Notes: generated by a model not told the origin, from the letters alone. A DNA stretch of 28,815 nucleotides from an uncultured Bacillota bacterium (GCA_934271085.1 CAKQQU010000016.1:1-28815); one strand, 5' to 3'; positions 1 through 7,613 are shown, counted from the first letter of the stretch. Translations and numbers: made by a program.

Positions 1-4
1 CCCT

Positions 5-116
5 TCCCGACTCACCTCTCCCGGCTTGCCCATCCCGGCTCACCTCTCCCGGCTCACCTCTCCCGGCTCACCTCTCTCGGCTCACCCCTCCCGGCTCAAC
101 CTTCCCGGCTCACCTC
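5..116. repeat. 14-bp tandem repeat array, 8 copies
   Basis: Eight head-to-tail copies of a 14-bp unit with consensus tcccggctcacctc start at 5, 19, 33, 47, 61, 75, 89 and 103. Copies 3, 4, 5 and 8 are identical and the others differ by a few bases. The array probably continues beyond the left edge. It is pyrimidine-rich on the plus strand and lies downstream of the S-layer gene terminator. The 14-bp period is not a multiple of three, so the short open frames through it are by-products and I call no gene here. Confidence 0.9.
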
Positions 117-212
117 TCGCCACCTCTTCCGATGATGCTATTATAAACCTGCCATCTCCCCAAAAACTGCCACTTTTTAAATTTTTTTCTTTTTCCCCAA
201 TTATCTTATTTT

Positions 213-248
213 GGCAAAAAAGAAAGGCTCCCGAAGGAGCCTTTCTTT
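213..248 (-). terminator. Rho-independent terminator of the S-layer gene
   Basis: A 13-bp perfect stem (219-231 with 236-248) closes on a four-base loop that reads TTCG on the minus strand, giving the very stable C(UUCG)G tetraloop. A T-run follows on the minus strand (positions 221 down to 216). It lies about 40 bp after the S-layer stop codon. The T-rich sequence on the plus side could let it act in both directions. Confidence 0.9.
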
Positions 249-286
249 CATTTACTTTCTGTTTGCAAAACTGAATATGCAACTCT

Positions 287-3208
287 TTACCAATTGGCAT
301 TATGGTCTTTTAAAACCAGAGCGTAGATAGCGTCGTTCTCATTGGCGTCGTCATAGAAGACGAGTACATGAGCGTCTGCATATTTGTCTTCATTGTCTCT
401 GAAGCTGTCATAGATATCTTTCCAGTTGAGAACATCGTCAGCGATGAAGTCATAGCCGGCTTTGAAATCGCCCAGGAAGAAGGTAGCGCCACTGCCCAGA
501 TCGCCGGAGATTTCCTTCAGGTCAGACAGCCAGATTTCGCTCTTCTTATCCATAGGATCCAGGTCGCCGCAGGCAATGTTCAGCTCATATTCATCATACC
601 AGTCTTTGAACATATCAGAGGTAGCGAACTTCTTTGCGCTATCGCAGTCATAGATGGGGAAGATATCATCGATATCGTCAACAATACCGTCGGTCAGTCT
701 GTAAGCAACGATAGCATCGACTTTATCAAGTTCCTGCCAGCCCTCTTCCAGACCATCGATGACATCGTCGTCAATCTTGACAACTTCGCCGCCGATAACT
801 ACATAGTAGTAGCCGCCGGAGATGCTCTTGATGATGTTGCCGGTGTAGAGGCCAATGCCGTAAGTTACGTTAGCTTCCTTATCGGGGTCGACAACGTACA
901 TGGTGTTGATGGTGGTGCCGTCAACATCGTACAGGCAGATCCAGCCATGGAAATCGCCGTATTCCTTCTGGAAATCGGTAGCACTCATGGCTTTGGCGGA
1001 GTCAAAGTCATATACGCCGTTGAAGTCGGGATAAGCGTCGGCAGTGGATTCGGCAACGAATACTACTGCGTCGTCAGCGAATTTGAAGGTATCGCCAAAT
1101 TTCTGGTCATCATAGATATGGAGTCTGCCCTTAGTGGTGTATTCAGCCCAAACATAACCCATGTCGTAGCTGCCCTCCACCGGATGTACCATCTTGGTGT
1201 TGTTGGAAAGACCAAATCCATGGCCCACAACTAAATCTTTATTATCAACATTAAGGGTCTTCCAGCGAGTGATAACGCCGTCTTTGTCAACGATGAATTC
1301 AGCCAGAGAGCCTTCTTCAGGATAACCCAAGGCAGCGAACATCTTCCAATGTGCGGTATCAAACTCAAATTCGGTATATTTACCATCGGGAGTTACGATA
1401 ACGGCACCGGTAACAGTATCCTGGTTACCAACAGAAATTCTGTCATACTTGGAAGCTTTGCCGTAGATGTAATGATCGATTACGCCGTATTTGTAATGAT
1501 CAATAGAGTCAGCAAGCAGAGCAAATTTGGTGAATGCATAGGAAGGAGCGAAAGTAACTTTGGTGCTCCAGTCATAGTCTTTGACCATGGCGTAATCATA
1601 AGTGTAAACATGGCTCAGGCCGTCAACGCTGTAGAAGCTGTTGTCGGCTGCGACAGCGTCCGCATCAGGCTGTACGCCGTATTCAAAGCCATCGATCTCG
1701 ATGTACTTGGCAGCCATCTTGTCAAAGTTGGCTTCGGTAGCGCGGATCACGATGTACATGTCAACTTTGTCGCCAACTTCGCCGGCATAGTAAACTACAT
1801 CGCCTTTGGCCAGGTCCTTACCGGCTACAAAGCCTTCGCCCAGAGCATAGAATACTTCATCCTGTTTGTCATCCAGACGGATGCTATAACCGTTGATGAA
1901 GTTAACGTCTTCTTCGTCAGCAGATTTTACAATACCGAATTCATCATCTTCAAAAACGGAGAAATCTTTGGAGAAATAGATGTCGTCCACGGTTCTATTG
2001 GTGAAATCATATTCCCAATATTCGCCGTAACCTTTTTCTTCCAAAGTACCCTTTTCCAGAATACCGTCGGCATCATAATCATCGTCGGCATCATTGGTGC
2101 GGGTGATGGAGGAAAGGGTGTTGATGAAAACGATTTCATCATCATCGTTAACGGTCAAATCGGCGATTTGTCCGGCCAGGTCGGTTATATCCTGTTTGCC
2201 GCTGATACCGTACAGGGTGGCGAATTCCATATCGTCAACGCGGGTATCAACTTCGAAGTCTTTCTTGGTATCTTTGATAATCTGACCGCGAATACTGGCC
2301 ATCAGCTCATATTTGTCAAAATCGTCAAAATACCAGCCGTTAGCTTCGGAAAAGGTACCGTCCTTAACTTCGTCATAGAAAACAACCATGGGTGCCGTAT
2401 GCATCTTGAAGGTCTGGTTCAGCAGGCTCAGGCCGTAGCCGTTCTCATTGGTCTTGTTGGCAACATACATATAACCATCTTTGTCAATAACGGGAATATT
2501 AAAGGTGTCTTCCAACTGGTCTTTGATGTTTTTGGGCAGTAGAGTGTTGTAAATACCGGAAATGATCTGGCCCAGACCGGCAGCAGTGCTGTTTTCAACA
2601 TACTGAACGGTCCACAGGTCCAGGGCTTCGTTTACCAGAGAAGCAACTTCACCACGGGTGGCGTATTTGGGGCCGATGAAGTTAACATACTCGGTGATGC
2701 CGACGTTAACAGCCTTGGTGTTGTAGTCAGAAGGCCAAGCGCCGGGCAGTCTGTCGTCATAACCTACTGCACGCAGCAAAACGGTAGCGACTTCCTGCAT
2801 GGTAACATTAGCTTTGGGGTCGAAAACGCCATTGCCGCGGCCGACCATGATACCATTCTGGTTGGCGCAGTTGATGTAACCTTCGCTCCAACGGCCTTCT
2901 GCAACATCTTTGAAGTTGGAGGCCATGGAAGCGTACAGGGCTACCTGATCTTCCAAACCGGCGATACGAACGCCGATGGTGGCGAATTCTTCACGGGTGA
3001 TGAGCTGTGCGGGAGCGAATTTGGTGCCTTCGGCGTCATAGCCTTTCAGGGCGCCCAAAACGCTCAGTCTCTCGATAGCAGTCTGGATCTCTGCGCTTTC
3101 TTTGTCGATATCGCCATAGGGGGTATACTGAGTATCAGCAGCCATAGCGGTAGCAGCAAAAGCAAAGATCAGGACCATAGCGAGAAGAACAACAAGTGTT
3201 TTCTTCAT
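287..3208 (-). CDS. Secreted S-layer homology (SLH) domain protein
   Basis: A 973-residue exported surface protein, probably the main S-layer protein or a large wall-anchored protein. Residues 1-24 form a signal peptide: MKK, a hydrophobic core, then an AMA-A cleavage site. Three SLH-type modules follow at about 28-90, 97-150 and 155-205, with the usual F.DV..W, GYI..A and T..E pattern. SLH modules bind secondary cell-wall polymers or modified peptidoglycan and so hold the protein on the cell surface. Residues from about 210 to the end match no domain I recognise; they are rich in Asp, Glu, Tyr and Gly, as in S-layer proteins. The ATG is preceded by AGGAGG at nine bases. The gene is monocistronic, with its own terminator and a long structured leader. 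Long open frames on the opposite strand are composition shadows. SLH identity is firm; the S-layer role is inferred. Confidence 0.9.
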   Translation of the reverse strand: MKKTLVVLLAMVLIFAFAATAMAADTQYTPYGDIDKESAEIQTAIERLSVLGALKGYDAEGTKFAPAQLITREEFATIGVRIAGLEDQVALYASMASNFKDVAEGRWSEGYINCANQNGIMVGRGNGVFDPKANVTMQEVATVLLRAVGYDDRLPGAWPSDYNTKAVNVGITEYVNFIGPKYATRGEVASLVNEALDLWTVQYVENSTAAGLGQIISGIYNTLLPKNIKDQLEDTFNIPVIDKDGYMYVANKTNENGYGLSLLNQTFKMHTAPMVVFYDEVKDGTFSEANGWYFDDFDKYELMASIRGQIIKDTKKDFEVDTRVDDMEFATLYGISGKQDITDLAGQIADLTVNDDDEIVFINTLSSITRTNDADDDYDADGILEKGTLEEKGYGEYWEYDFTNRTVDDIYFSKDFSVFEDDEFGIVKSADEEDVNFINGYSIRLDDKQDEVFYALGEGFVAGKDLAKGDVVYYAGEVGDKVDMYIVIRATEANFDKMAAKYIEIDGFEYGVQPDADAVAADNSFYSVDGLSHVYTYDYAMVKDYDWSTKVTFAPSYAFTKFALLADSIDHYKYGVIDHYIYGKASKYDRISVGNQDTVTGAVIVTPDGKYTEFEFDTAHWKMFAALGYPEEGSLAEFIVDKDGVITRWKTLNVDNKDLVVGHGFGLSNNTKMVHPVEGSYDMGYVWAEYTTKGRLHIYDDQKFGDTFKFADDAVVFVAESTADAYPDFNGVYDFDSAKAMSATDFQKEYGDFHGWICLYDVDGTTINTMYVVDPDKEANVTYGIGLYTGNIIKSISGGYYYVVIGGEVVKIDDDVIDGLEEGWQELDKVDAIVAYRLTDGIVDDIDDIFPIYDCDSAKKFATSDMFKDWYDEYELNIACGDLDPMDKKSEIWLSDLKEISGDLGSGATFFLGDFKAGYDFIADDVLNWKDIYDSFRDNEDKYADAHVLVFYDDANENDAIYALVLKDHNANW

Positions 3209-3540
3209 GTTTTAGATCCTCCTAAAATTTTTCTACCGGGTAGTCCGGTCTTCGCCGCCTCGTCTTTCGGCCTAGCCGCCAAAAGCTTCAGTCAGCGGAA
3301 TAACACTTTTGCGGGTTCATTTCCAGTTGCGGGCTTGCGCCCTGTAACGGGTTACCCGGACTCCGGCTTGGGGTATTCCCAGCCATTTCCTTTCGAAATC
3401 AGGCCAAAAACGGCTTCACCGGGGTGAGTAAAGAACAACCTCTTGCCCCAAGGATGACCGCATACGCGCCGGTCCAATTAGCGCTTCTGCGGCTGAGTCC
3501 TCCCGCCCTCCGGTTGGACAGTCCGTCAGGCAGGCATTTT
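3209..3540 (-). promoter_or_regulatory. Long GC-rich structured 5' leader of the S-layer gene
   Basis: This leader of about 330 nt is far more GC-rich than the DNA upstream of it and holds consecutive hairpins. A: 3450-3502, with CCGCA/TGCGG and GCGC/GCGC helices around a symmetric internal loop. B: 3421-3449, GGGG/CCCC with an inner GAG/CTC. C: 3382-3404, GCC plus ATTTC paired to GAAAT plus GGC. E: 3348-3358, CGGG/CCCG. D: 3331-3342, GGGC-GCAA-GCCC, a GNRA tetraloop in the minus-strand RNA. F: 3235-3249, ACCGG/CCGGT just before the ribosome binding site. I could not match it to a riboswitch class I know. It may stabilise the mRNA, control translation, or be an undescribed cis-acting RNA. The exact transcription start is unknown. 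Confidence 0.55.
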
Positions 3541-3578
3541 ATAAAACCGGCTGAAAAAAGTTATATTTTCCCTGCCTG
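3527..3578. promoter_or_regulatory. Inverted repeat around the likely S-layer promoter
   Basis: An 8-bp inverted repeat (caggcagg at 3527-3534, cctgcctg at 3571-3578) encloses 36 bp of AT-rich DNA with several possible -10 sequences on the minus strand, such as TATAAC and TAAAAT. No single pair of hexamers is convincing. The position upstream of the leader makes this the most plausible promoter/operator of the S-layer gene. Between 3579 and 3730 there are only poly-T/poly-A runs and a 7-bp hairpin (3665-3684) without a following U-run; I see no gene there. Confidence 0.35.
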
Positions 3579-3733
3579 TTTTACGTAATAAATACAAGAT
3601 CCTCCCACTTTTTCTTGCAGTTTTTTCAAAAAAAATTGTATTTTTCAGGAATTTTTTTTCCCTCGGCAGTATGCACTTACTGCCCTGCTTCATCCGGACG
3701 ATGTTTCTGGGCCTTTACCCCTCTTTGAGCCCT

Positions 3734-4172
3734 GTTTCTTCCTCCCAGCGGCCGCCTTTCCGTTCTTTTCTTCTTCCCTACGGTTGCCCTCTGCTCTTCT
3801 CTCCGTTCTTTCCTTCTTCCCAGCAGCCGCCTTCCACTCTTTTCTCCGTTCTTTCCCTCTTCCCGGCAGCCGCCTTTCCGCTCTTCTCTCCGTTCTTTCC
3901 TTCCTCTCAGCAGCCGCTTTCCGCTCTCTTTTCCGTTCTTTCCCTCTTCCCAGCAGCCGCCTTCCGCTCTCTTCTCCGTTCTTTCCCTCTTCCCGGCAGC
4001 CTTCCGCTCTCTTTTCCATTCTTTTCTTCTTCCCTACGGTTGCCCTCTGCTCTTCTCTCCGTTCTTTCCTTCCTCTCAGCAGCCGCCTCTGCTCTCTTCT
4101 CTATTCTTTTCTTCTTCCCAGCAGCCGCTTTCCGCTCTCTTCTCCGTTCTTTCCCTCTTCCCGGCAGCCGCC
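3734..4172. repeat. 43-bp tandem repeat array, about 10.5 copies, pyrimidine-rich
   Basis: The motif ccgttctttc or a close variant recurs at 3760, 3803, 3846, 3890, 3933, 3976, 4016, 4059, 4101 and 4144, giving spacings of 43, 43, 44, 43, 43, 40, 43, 42 and 43 bp. A partial copy precedes the first. Each unit also carries ttcccagcagccgcc or a variant, followed by a ctctcttct-like tail. Almost every base outside the cagccgcc core is C or T on the plus strand. The period is not a multiple of three and spacing varies by 1-3 bp, so the open frames across it (plus 3671-4276, minus 3690-4019) are unlikely to be genes. The array stops 4 bp before the stop codon of the gene at 4177. Confidence 0.9.
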
Positions 4173-4176
4173 TTGC

Positions 4177-5166
4177 TTACAGTAGCTTATTTCCGGGCGG
4201 CTGTTTTTCTTCGCCAAAATATTTGGCAAACTGCTTTTTCTGGCACCGCAATATGCCGCCCCGATATTTTTTATAGGTAGCCAGCAGCTCCTTGCCTTTT
4301 GGCGTCAGATGAGAACGGCCGCCGCTGGCTCCGCCCCGGCTGCTGCGTATCAGCAAAAATCCCAGGGCTTCTTCAACGGATTTTACCTTCTTCCAGCCGC
4401 TGCTGTAAGATGTTCCTGCCTGGCGGCAGGCGTCTGCCAGAGAACCGCACTTATCGGTCTGTTCCAGCAATAATGCCAGCTGCTCATCAAATACCTCACC
4501 GCCAATAGATATGCTGACCTGCGCTTCGCCGCTGATAACAGCGGCTTTCTGCCTGTTCCTGGCATATTCCAGCAGTCTGGCATAATCTTCCGGCGTATCG
4601 GCGTCCAGCAGCAGTCCCCGGTCAGGCAGTCCCAGCAGCTCTTTTTTCCCTTCATAATTACTGATGGCTCCCCGCAGCCCTCCCGGGCCCCGGTATGCGG
4701 AAAGGGTATCAGCAGCGGCTGCGCTCAGCAGCACCGGATGCCCCCTGTGCCCGTTATAGGTCGGCGTAAGTATATCCAGGGAAAACTCTGTCATCTGCTC
4801 CAGCATTTCCCCAATGCTGTATGGGGAAAACAATGGCACGTCCCCGGGCGTAAAAAATATCAGCTCGCTTTGCCCGGCCAATGCCTGAAACCCCAGGCAG
4901 GCGGAACGGAACATATCTGTTGTAGCAAATTTTTCATTATGCACAGTCTGGATGTCCAGGTCAGCTATATGCTCTGCCAGCTCTTCTCCGTTACGTCCGG
5001 TAACTACCACTATAGGCCCCACTCCCCCGCTGCGCAGGGTGCCTATCAGTGTGCGGATGACAGTTGAACCTGCCAAAGGCAGCATAGGTTTAAAAGCATT
5101 CATGCGGGAGCTGAGCCCTGCTGCCACTATCACCGCGCCGGCAATTATATCTTTTTTAGTGCTCAT
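4177..5166 (-). CDS. MobA/MocA-like nucleotidyltransferase fused to a ModE/LysR-type winged helix
   Basis: A 329-residue two-domain protein. Residues 9-200 form a GT-A nucleotidyltransferase domain of the molybdenum-cofactor type: VAAGLSSRM..FKP at 14-27, PGDVPLF at 107-113, GHRGHPVLL at 139-147, LDADTPEDY at 187-195. Family members such as MocA and MobA add CMP or GMP to molybdopterin. Residues about 222-305 form a winged helix like the N-terminal domain of ModE, containing DACRQAGTSYSSGWKKV and ending LTPKGKELL. This suggests a cofactor enzyme that also binds DNA or senses molybdenum status. The start overlaps the preceding gene by 11 bp, so translation is probably coupled. From memory it resembles the Desulfovibrio DVU_1551-family NTP transferases, with DVU_1553-like ligases nearby. 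The function of that set is not known to me. Confidence 0.8.
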   Translation of the reverse strand: MSTKKDIIAGAVIVAAGLSSRMNAFKPMLPLAGSTVIRTLIGTLRSGGVGPIVVVTGRNGEELAEHIADLDIQTVHNEKFATTDMFRSACLGFQALAGQSELIFFTPGDVPLFSPYSIGEMLEQMTEFSLDILTPTYNGHRGHPVLLSAAAADTLSAYRGPGGLRGAISNYEGKKELLGLPDRGLLLDADTPEDYARLLEYARNRQKAAVISGEAQVSISIGGEVFDEQLALLLEQTDKCGSLADACRQAGTSYSSGWKKVKSVEEALGFLLIRSSRGGASGGRSHLTPKGKELLATYKKYRGGILRCQKKQFAKYFGEEKQPPGNKLL

Positions 5167-5542
5167 GGCATTCCCCGCCTGAAACAGCTCCTACACAGCC
5201 GGTACCGCCTATGCAGTCGGTTATCATATTAAGCTCATACCTGCCCAACGCTTTCAAAGCTTGGGTGGCATTCTTACCGCTGCCATCATAACGGCTTATC
5301 CCTTCCTTATATAATATATCAAAGGCCGTCCTTTTTATCTGGCCGCAAATAATAGCCTCACAATCTTCGTCCACAGCGTATTGGGCAAATGCTTCGTCCC
5401 TTTTCAGGTCAGGAGCATCATATATTTTCAAAACCTCAAATTTCTCCATATCCACTATAAAAAGATGTTTCGCTGTAGCCAGCTTACCGGGTATCATGGA
5501 ATCCGCCTGTTTACCGGTGGTTGCAACTGCGATCTTCATCAT
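5156..5542 (-). CDS. NifX/NifB-type dinitrogenase iron-molybdenum cofactor-binding family protein
   Basis: A 128-residue, single-domain, probably cytosolic protein. It opens with the typical MKIAVAT strand of this RNase H-like fold and has the family pattern of A...F.I.D near residues 24-31 and C.AIICG..... near 62-68. Members bind or carry Fe-S or Fe-Mo clusters (NifX, NifY, the NifB C-terminus), and many non-nitrogen-fixing anaerobes carry stand-alone copies. The C-terminus is glycine- and cysteine-rich (CIGGTGCVGAVSGGECHEH), giving possible metal ligands. It overlaps the upstream ligase stop by 4 bp (ATGA) and the downstream transferase start by 11 bp, so the three genes form one translationally coupled unit. 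No nitrogenase gene is present, so a molybdenum- or Fe-S-handling role is inferred only. Confidence 0.85.
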   Translation of the reverse strand: MMKIAVATTGKQADSMIPGKLATAKHLFIVDMEKFEVLKIYDAPDLKRDEAFAQYAVDEDCEAIICGQIKRTAFDILYKEGISRYDGSGKNATQALKALGRYELNMITDCIGGTGCVGAVSGGECHEH

Positions 5543-6564
5543 CGTTTATCTTCCTCCATAATTTTATCTTTATGACCGGCCACCTGATCCAGCCTGGGCA
5601 GCAAACTGCCGCAGGGGCAAATATCATACAGCAGCCGGGAATAATCTCCGGTACGATAGCGCAGCAATGGTTGAGCCTCCCTGGTCAGAGTGGATATCAC
5701 CACTTCTCCGGTTTCCCCTGCCGGCAAAACACGACCGCTTTCCGGGTCTATTATTTCTATAAACAGATCTGCATGGCGGATATGCTGGCCGCAATGGGCA
5801 TGACACTCCACCGCGCCGCCCAGTCCGGTCTCCCTCATCCCCCAGTGGCCAAAAACCTCTGTCTGCCACAGCCATTCTACTCTGCGCCTTAGTTCAGGCG
5901 GAATATTATCTCCCGAAAGCAGCACCGAACATGGACGCATATTTGGGGTAAGCTCAGCCAAAGCAAGTATCTGCCTAGGTATGCCCACTATACAATGGGG
6001 GCAAAGCTCCGTTAATACACGGGCAGCTTCTCCGTAATCCCTGATCTCGCCGTAAACAAAAGGCTCCGCGCCGATACGGCGCAAACCACGGGAAAGCAGA
6101 TCGCCCAGGCCATCGGGAGTGCGGCCGTTCATGCATATCAGCACCCGCTGACCGGGACCGGTCATGTTCAGCATACCCTGGGCAAAAAAATCAATGGTCA
6201 GCTCCAGATCAGCCTCGGAAAAATACAGCCTTTTGGGTTTGCCTGTGCTGCCACTGGTATACATACTCACTACTCTCTGAATCTCGCTGCCGGGCATACA
6301 CGCCATGGCATATCCCCAGTTACGGATATCATCTTCCCGGATAAAAGGCAGTTGCAGAGGATCGTTCACATCATAGCCGGCATACAGGCTGCGATAAAAA
6401 CTGCTGTGGGCAGCCGCATAGGCCGCCCGCCTGCTCAAGGCGGCCAACTGCCAGTTGTACAGCATCTTTGTGGTAAACAGCTCCGGCAGACCGGTTTTGT
6501 CCGCCAGCCATTGGTCATAGCTGCGCCGTTTTTTGCCTTTGCAGATATATGCGTTATCTTCCAC
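5539..6564 (-). CDS. Short PaaK-like AMP-forming CoA ligase (adenylate-forming enzyme)
   Basis: A 341-residue member of the phenylacetate-CoA ligase branch of the adenylate-forming superfamily. Visible motifs: the phosphate-binding loop MYTSGSTGKPKRL at 101-113, GHWGMRETGLGG at 239-250, a His/Cys stretch ECHAHCGQH at 253-261, YRTGDYSRL at 303-311 and CPCGSLLPRL at 316-325. True PaaK enzymes are about 430 residues; this one stops soon after the hinge and lacks the mobile C-terminal subdomain, so it may only adenylate its substrate or need a partner. The start is GTG with AAGGAGG seven bases upstream. It heads the three-gene unit with the NifX-like and nucleotidyltransferase genes, behind the promoter at 6607-6635. 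It resembles DVU_1553-family ligases from memory. Substrate unknown. Confidence 0.8.
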   Translation of the reverse strand: MEDNAYICKGKKRRSYDQWLADKTGLPELFTTKMLYNWQLAALSRRAAYAAAHSSFYRSLYAGYDVNDPLQLPFIREDDIRNWGYAMACMPGSEIQRVVSMYTSGSTGKPKRLYFSEADLELTIDFFAQGMLNMTGPGQRVLICMNGRTPDGLGDLLSRGLRRIGAEPFVYGEIRDYGEAARVLTELCPHCIVGIPRQILALAELTPNMRPCSVLLSGDNIPPELRRRVEWLWQTEVFGHWGMRETGLGGAVECHAHCGQHIRHADLFIEIIDPESGRVLPAGETGEVVISTLTREAQPLLRYRTGDYSRLLYDICPCGSLLPRLDQVAGHKDKIMEEDKR

Positions 6565-6606
6565 AGGCAGGCCTCCTTGCAGACAAATTTACCCAATTTT
6601 TATATT

Positions 6607-6635
6607 ATTTTAAGTATAACACAATTCTTTTGCAA
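6607..6635 (-). promoter_or_regulatory. Sigma-A-type promoter for the ligase/NifX-like/transferase genes
   Basis: On the minus strand TTGCAA (6630-6635) lies 17 bp from TAAAAT (6607-6612), about 45 bp upstream of the GTG start. It is divergent from the FMN riboswitch promoter. Confidence 0.6.
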
Positions 6636-6651
6636 AAGCCAGCGTTCCTTG

Positions 6652-6680
6652 TTGACAGCAGCTTTGCCTAGGCATATAAT
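6652..6680 (+). promoter_or_regulatory. Consensus sigma-A promoter of the FMN riboswitch/ribU
   Basis: Perfect TTGACA (6652-6657), a 17-bp spacer and TATAAT (6675-6680). Transcription would begin near 6687, just before the riboswitch. Confidence 0.9.
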
Positions 6681-6709
6681 GTTTAGGTAAAAATAAAATT
6701 TATATGGCT

Positions 6710-6836
6710 GTCTTCGGGGCGGGGCGTAATTCCCCACCGGCGGTGATGGCGGTTTCGCCAAGCCCGCGAACAGGGTCTTCCCTGCCGATCAGGTGTGATT
6801 CCTGAGCCGACGGTTATAGTCCGGATGAAAGAAGAT
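6710..6836 (+). promoter_or_regulatory. FMN riboswitch (RFN element)
   Basis: The conserved RFN layout is present: a P1 helix of gtcttc (6710-6715) with gaagat (6831-6836), then the cggggcgggg, accggcggt and agcccgcgaac segments, gatcaggtgtgattcctgagccgacggt in two parts (6788-6814), and atagtccggatg before P1 closes. FMN binding is expected to favour the terminator that follows and so switch off riboflavin uptake. Confidence 0.97.
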
Positions 6837-6858
6837 AGGATATTTATCCATTTTGGGC

Positions 6859-6884
6859 CCCGCGTATTGTCGCGGGCTTTTTTA
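6859..6884 (+). terminator. Riboswitch-controlled terminator
   Basis: Stem cccgcg (6859-6864) with cgcggg (6871-6876), a six-base loop and a run of T from 6878. It sits between the FMN aptamer and ribU, the expected place for an expression platform acting by premature termination. Confidence 0.85.
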
Positions 6885-6918
6885 TTTGCTTTTCGGACAG
6901 CCGCGAAAGGAGCTTTCC

Positions 6919-7605
6919 ATGACCGGAAATAACAAGGAACCCAAAGAAAAACACCTGCTGCACCCCAAAGCGGCAGCAGGCGGCAGCGACAGCACTTTAC
7001 ATATGGTCCAAATGGCTATGCTGGTAGCCATATCTTCCATCCTGGTATTCGCCTGTTTTCCCATTATACCCGCAGCGCCTTTTCTCAAATATGATATGGC
7101 CGATGTGCCCATACTTATGTCAGCCATGTCCATGGGTGCGCCCGCAGGCATGATAGTCCTTATCATAGCTTCAGCTATTCAGGCTTTTCTGTTCGGCCAT
7201 GACGGGCCTATCGGTTTTCTCATGCATGTAATTGCCTCAGGCGTGCTCATACTGACAGCCAGAGGTGTTTATCTGCTGGGGCATAAAAGCAATGTTTCAA
7301 AAATACTGGGGCTGATCCTGGGCTCTCTGGCTATGGCCGCAGTTATGATTCCCCTTAATTTTATATTTACCCCCAAGGTGATGATGGATGTGCCCATTGC
7401 CCAGGCTGCTGCGATTTTCTGGCAGGGACTTACCGGCAGCTACGATCCCGCTGCTTTCAGCGAAGTCACAGTCACCGCCTATGAAACGGTAAAGGCCCTG
7501 TTATTAGTAGGTCTCATCCCCTTCAATCTGCTGAAAGCGGGGCTCAACTGCGCCATCTTTTATGGGGTGGACAAAGCGCTGCCCCGCCTTATCAAAAAGA
7601 AATAA
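6919..7605 (+). CDS. ribU: Riboflavin ECF transporter substrate-binding subunit RibU
   Basis: A 228-residue integral membrane S-component that captures riboflavin and works with the shared EcfA/EcfA'/EcfT energising module, which is not in this window. It has about six hydrophobic segments and the RibU signature PFLKYDMADVPIL in the loop after the first segment, followed by the G..GM.V....IQAFLFG region. An FMN riboswitch upstream independently supports riboflavin as substrate. The ATG at 6919 is chosen because AAAGGAG lies seven bases before it; an in-frame TTG at 6853 would fall inside the terminator stem region and has no ribosome binding site. The N-terminus carries a polar extension of about 30 residues. 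The gene converges with the permease gene at 7614, leaving only 8 bp between stops. Confidence 0.93.
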   Translation: MTGNNKEPKEKHLLHPKAAAGGSDSTLHMVQMAMLVAISSILVFACFPIIPAAPFLKYDMADVPILMSAMSMGAPAGMIVLIIASAIQAFLFGHDGPIGFLMHVIASGVLILTARGVYLLGHKSNVSKILGLILGSLAMAAVMIPLNFIFTPKVMMDVPIAQAAAIFWQGLTGSYDPAAFSEVTVTAYETVKALLLVGLIPFNLLKAGLNCAIFYGVDKALPRLIKKK

Positions 7606-7613
7606 ATACCCCC

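Noticed and set aside
5..116. CRISPR array
   Set aside because: The repeats are directly adjacent with no unique spacers; the same holds for the 43-bp array.
368..2542. Long plus-strand open frames (288 and 397 codons) opposite the S-layer gene
   Set aside because: They result from the codon bias of the SLH gene; no recognisable domain and no suitable start signals.
3301..3400. Cobalamin riboswitch in the S-layer leader, because of a CCCGCAACTG-like stretch
   Set aside because: The other conserved blocks (GCCACTG, GGGAAGGC and the AGTCAGGAGACC end) are absent and the gene has no cobalamin link.
3671..4276. Open frame of about 200 codons on the plus strand, and a 109-codon one on the minus strand
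   Set aside because: Both are created by the 43-bp repeats; period and spacing shifts break any conserved protein repeat, and there is no ribosome binding site.
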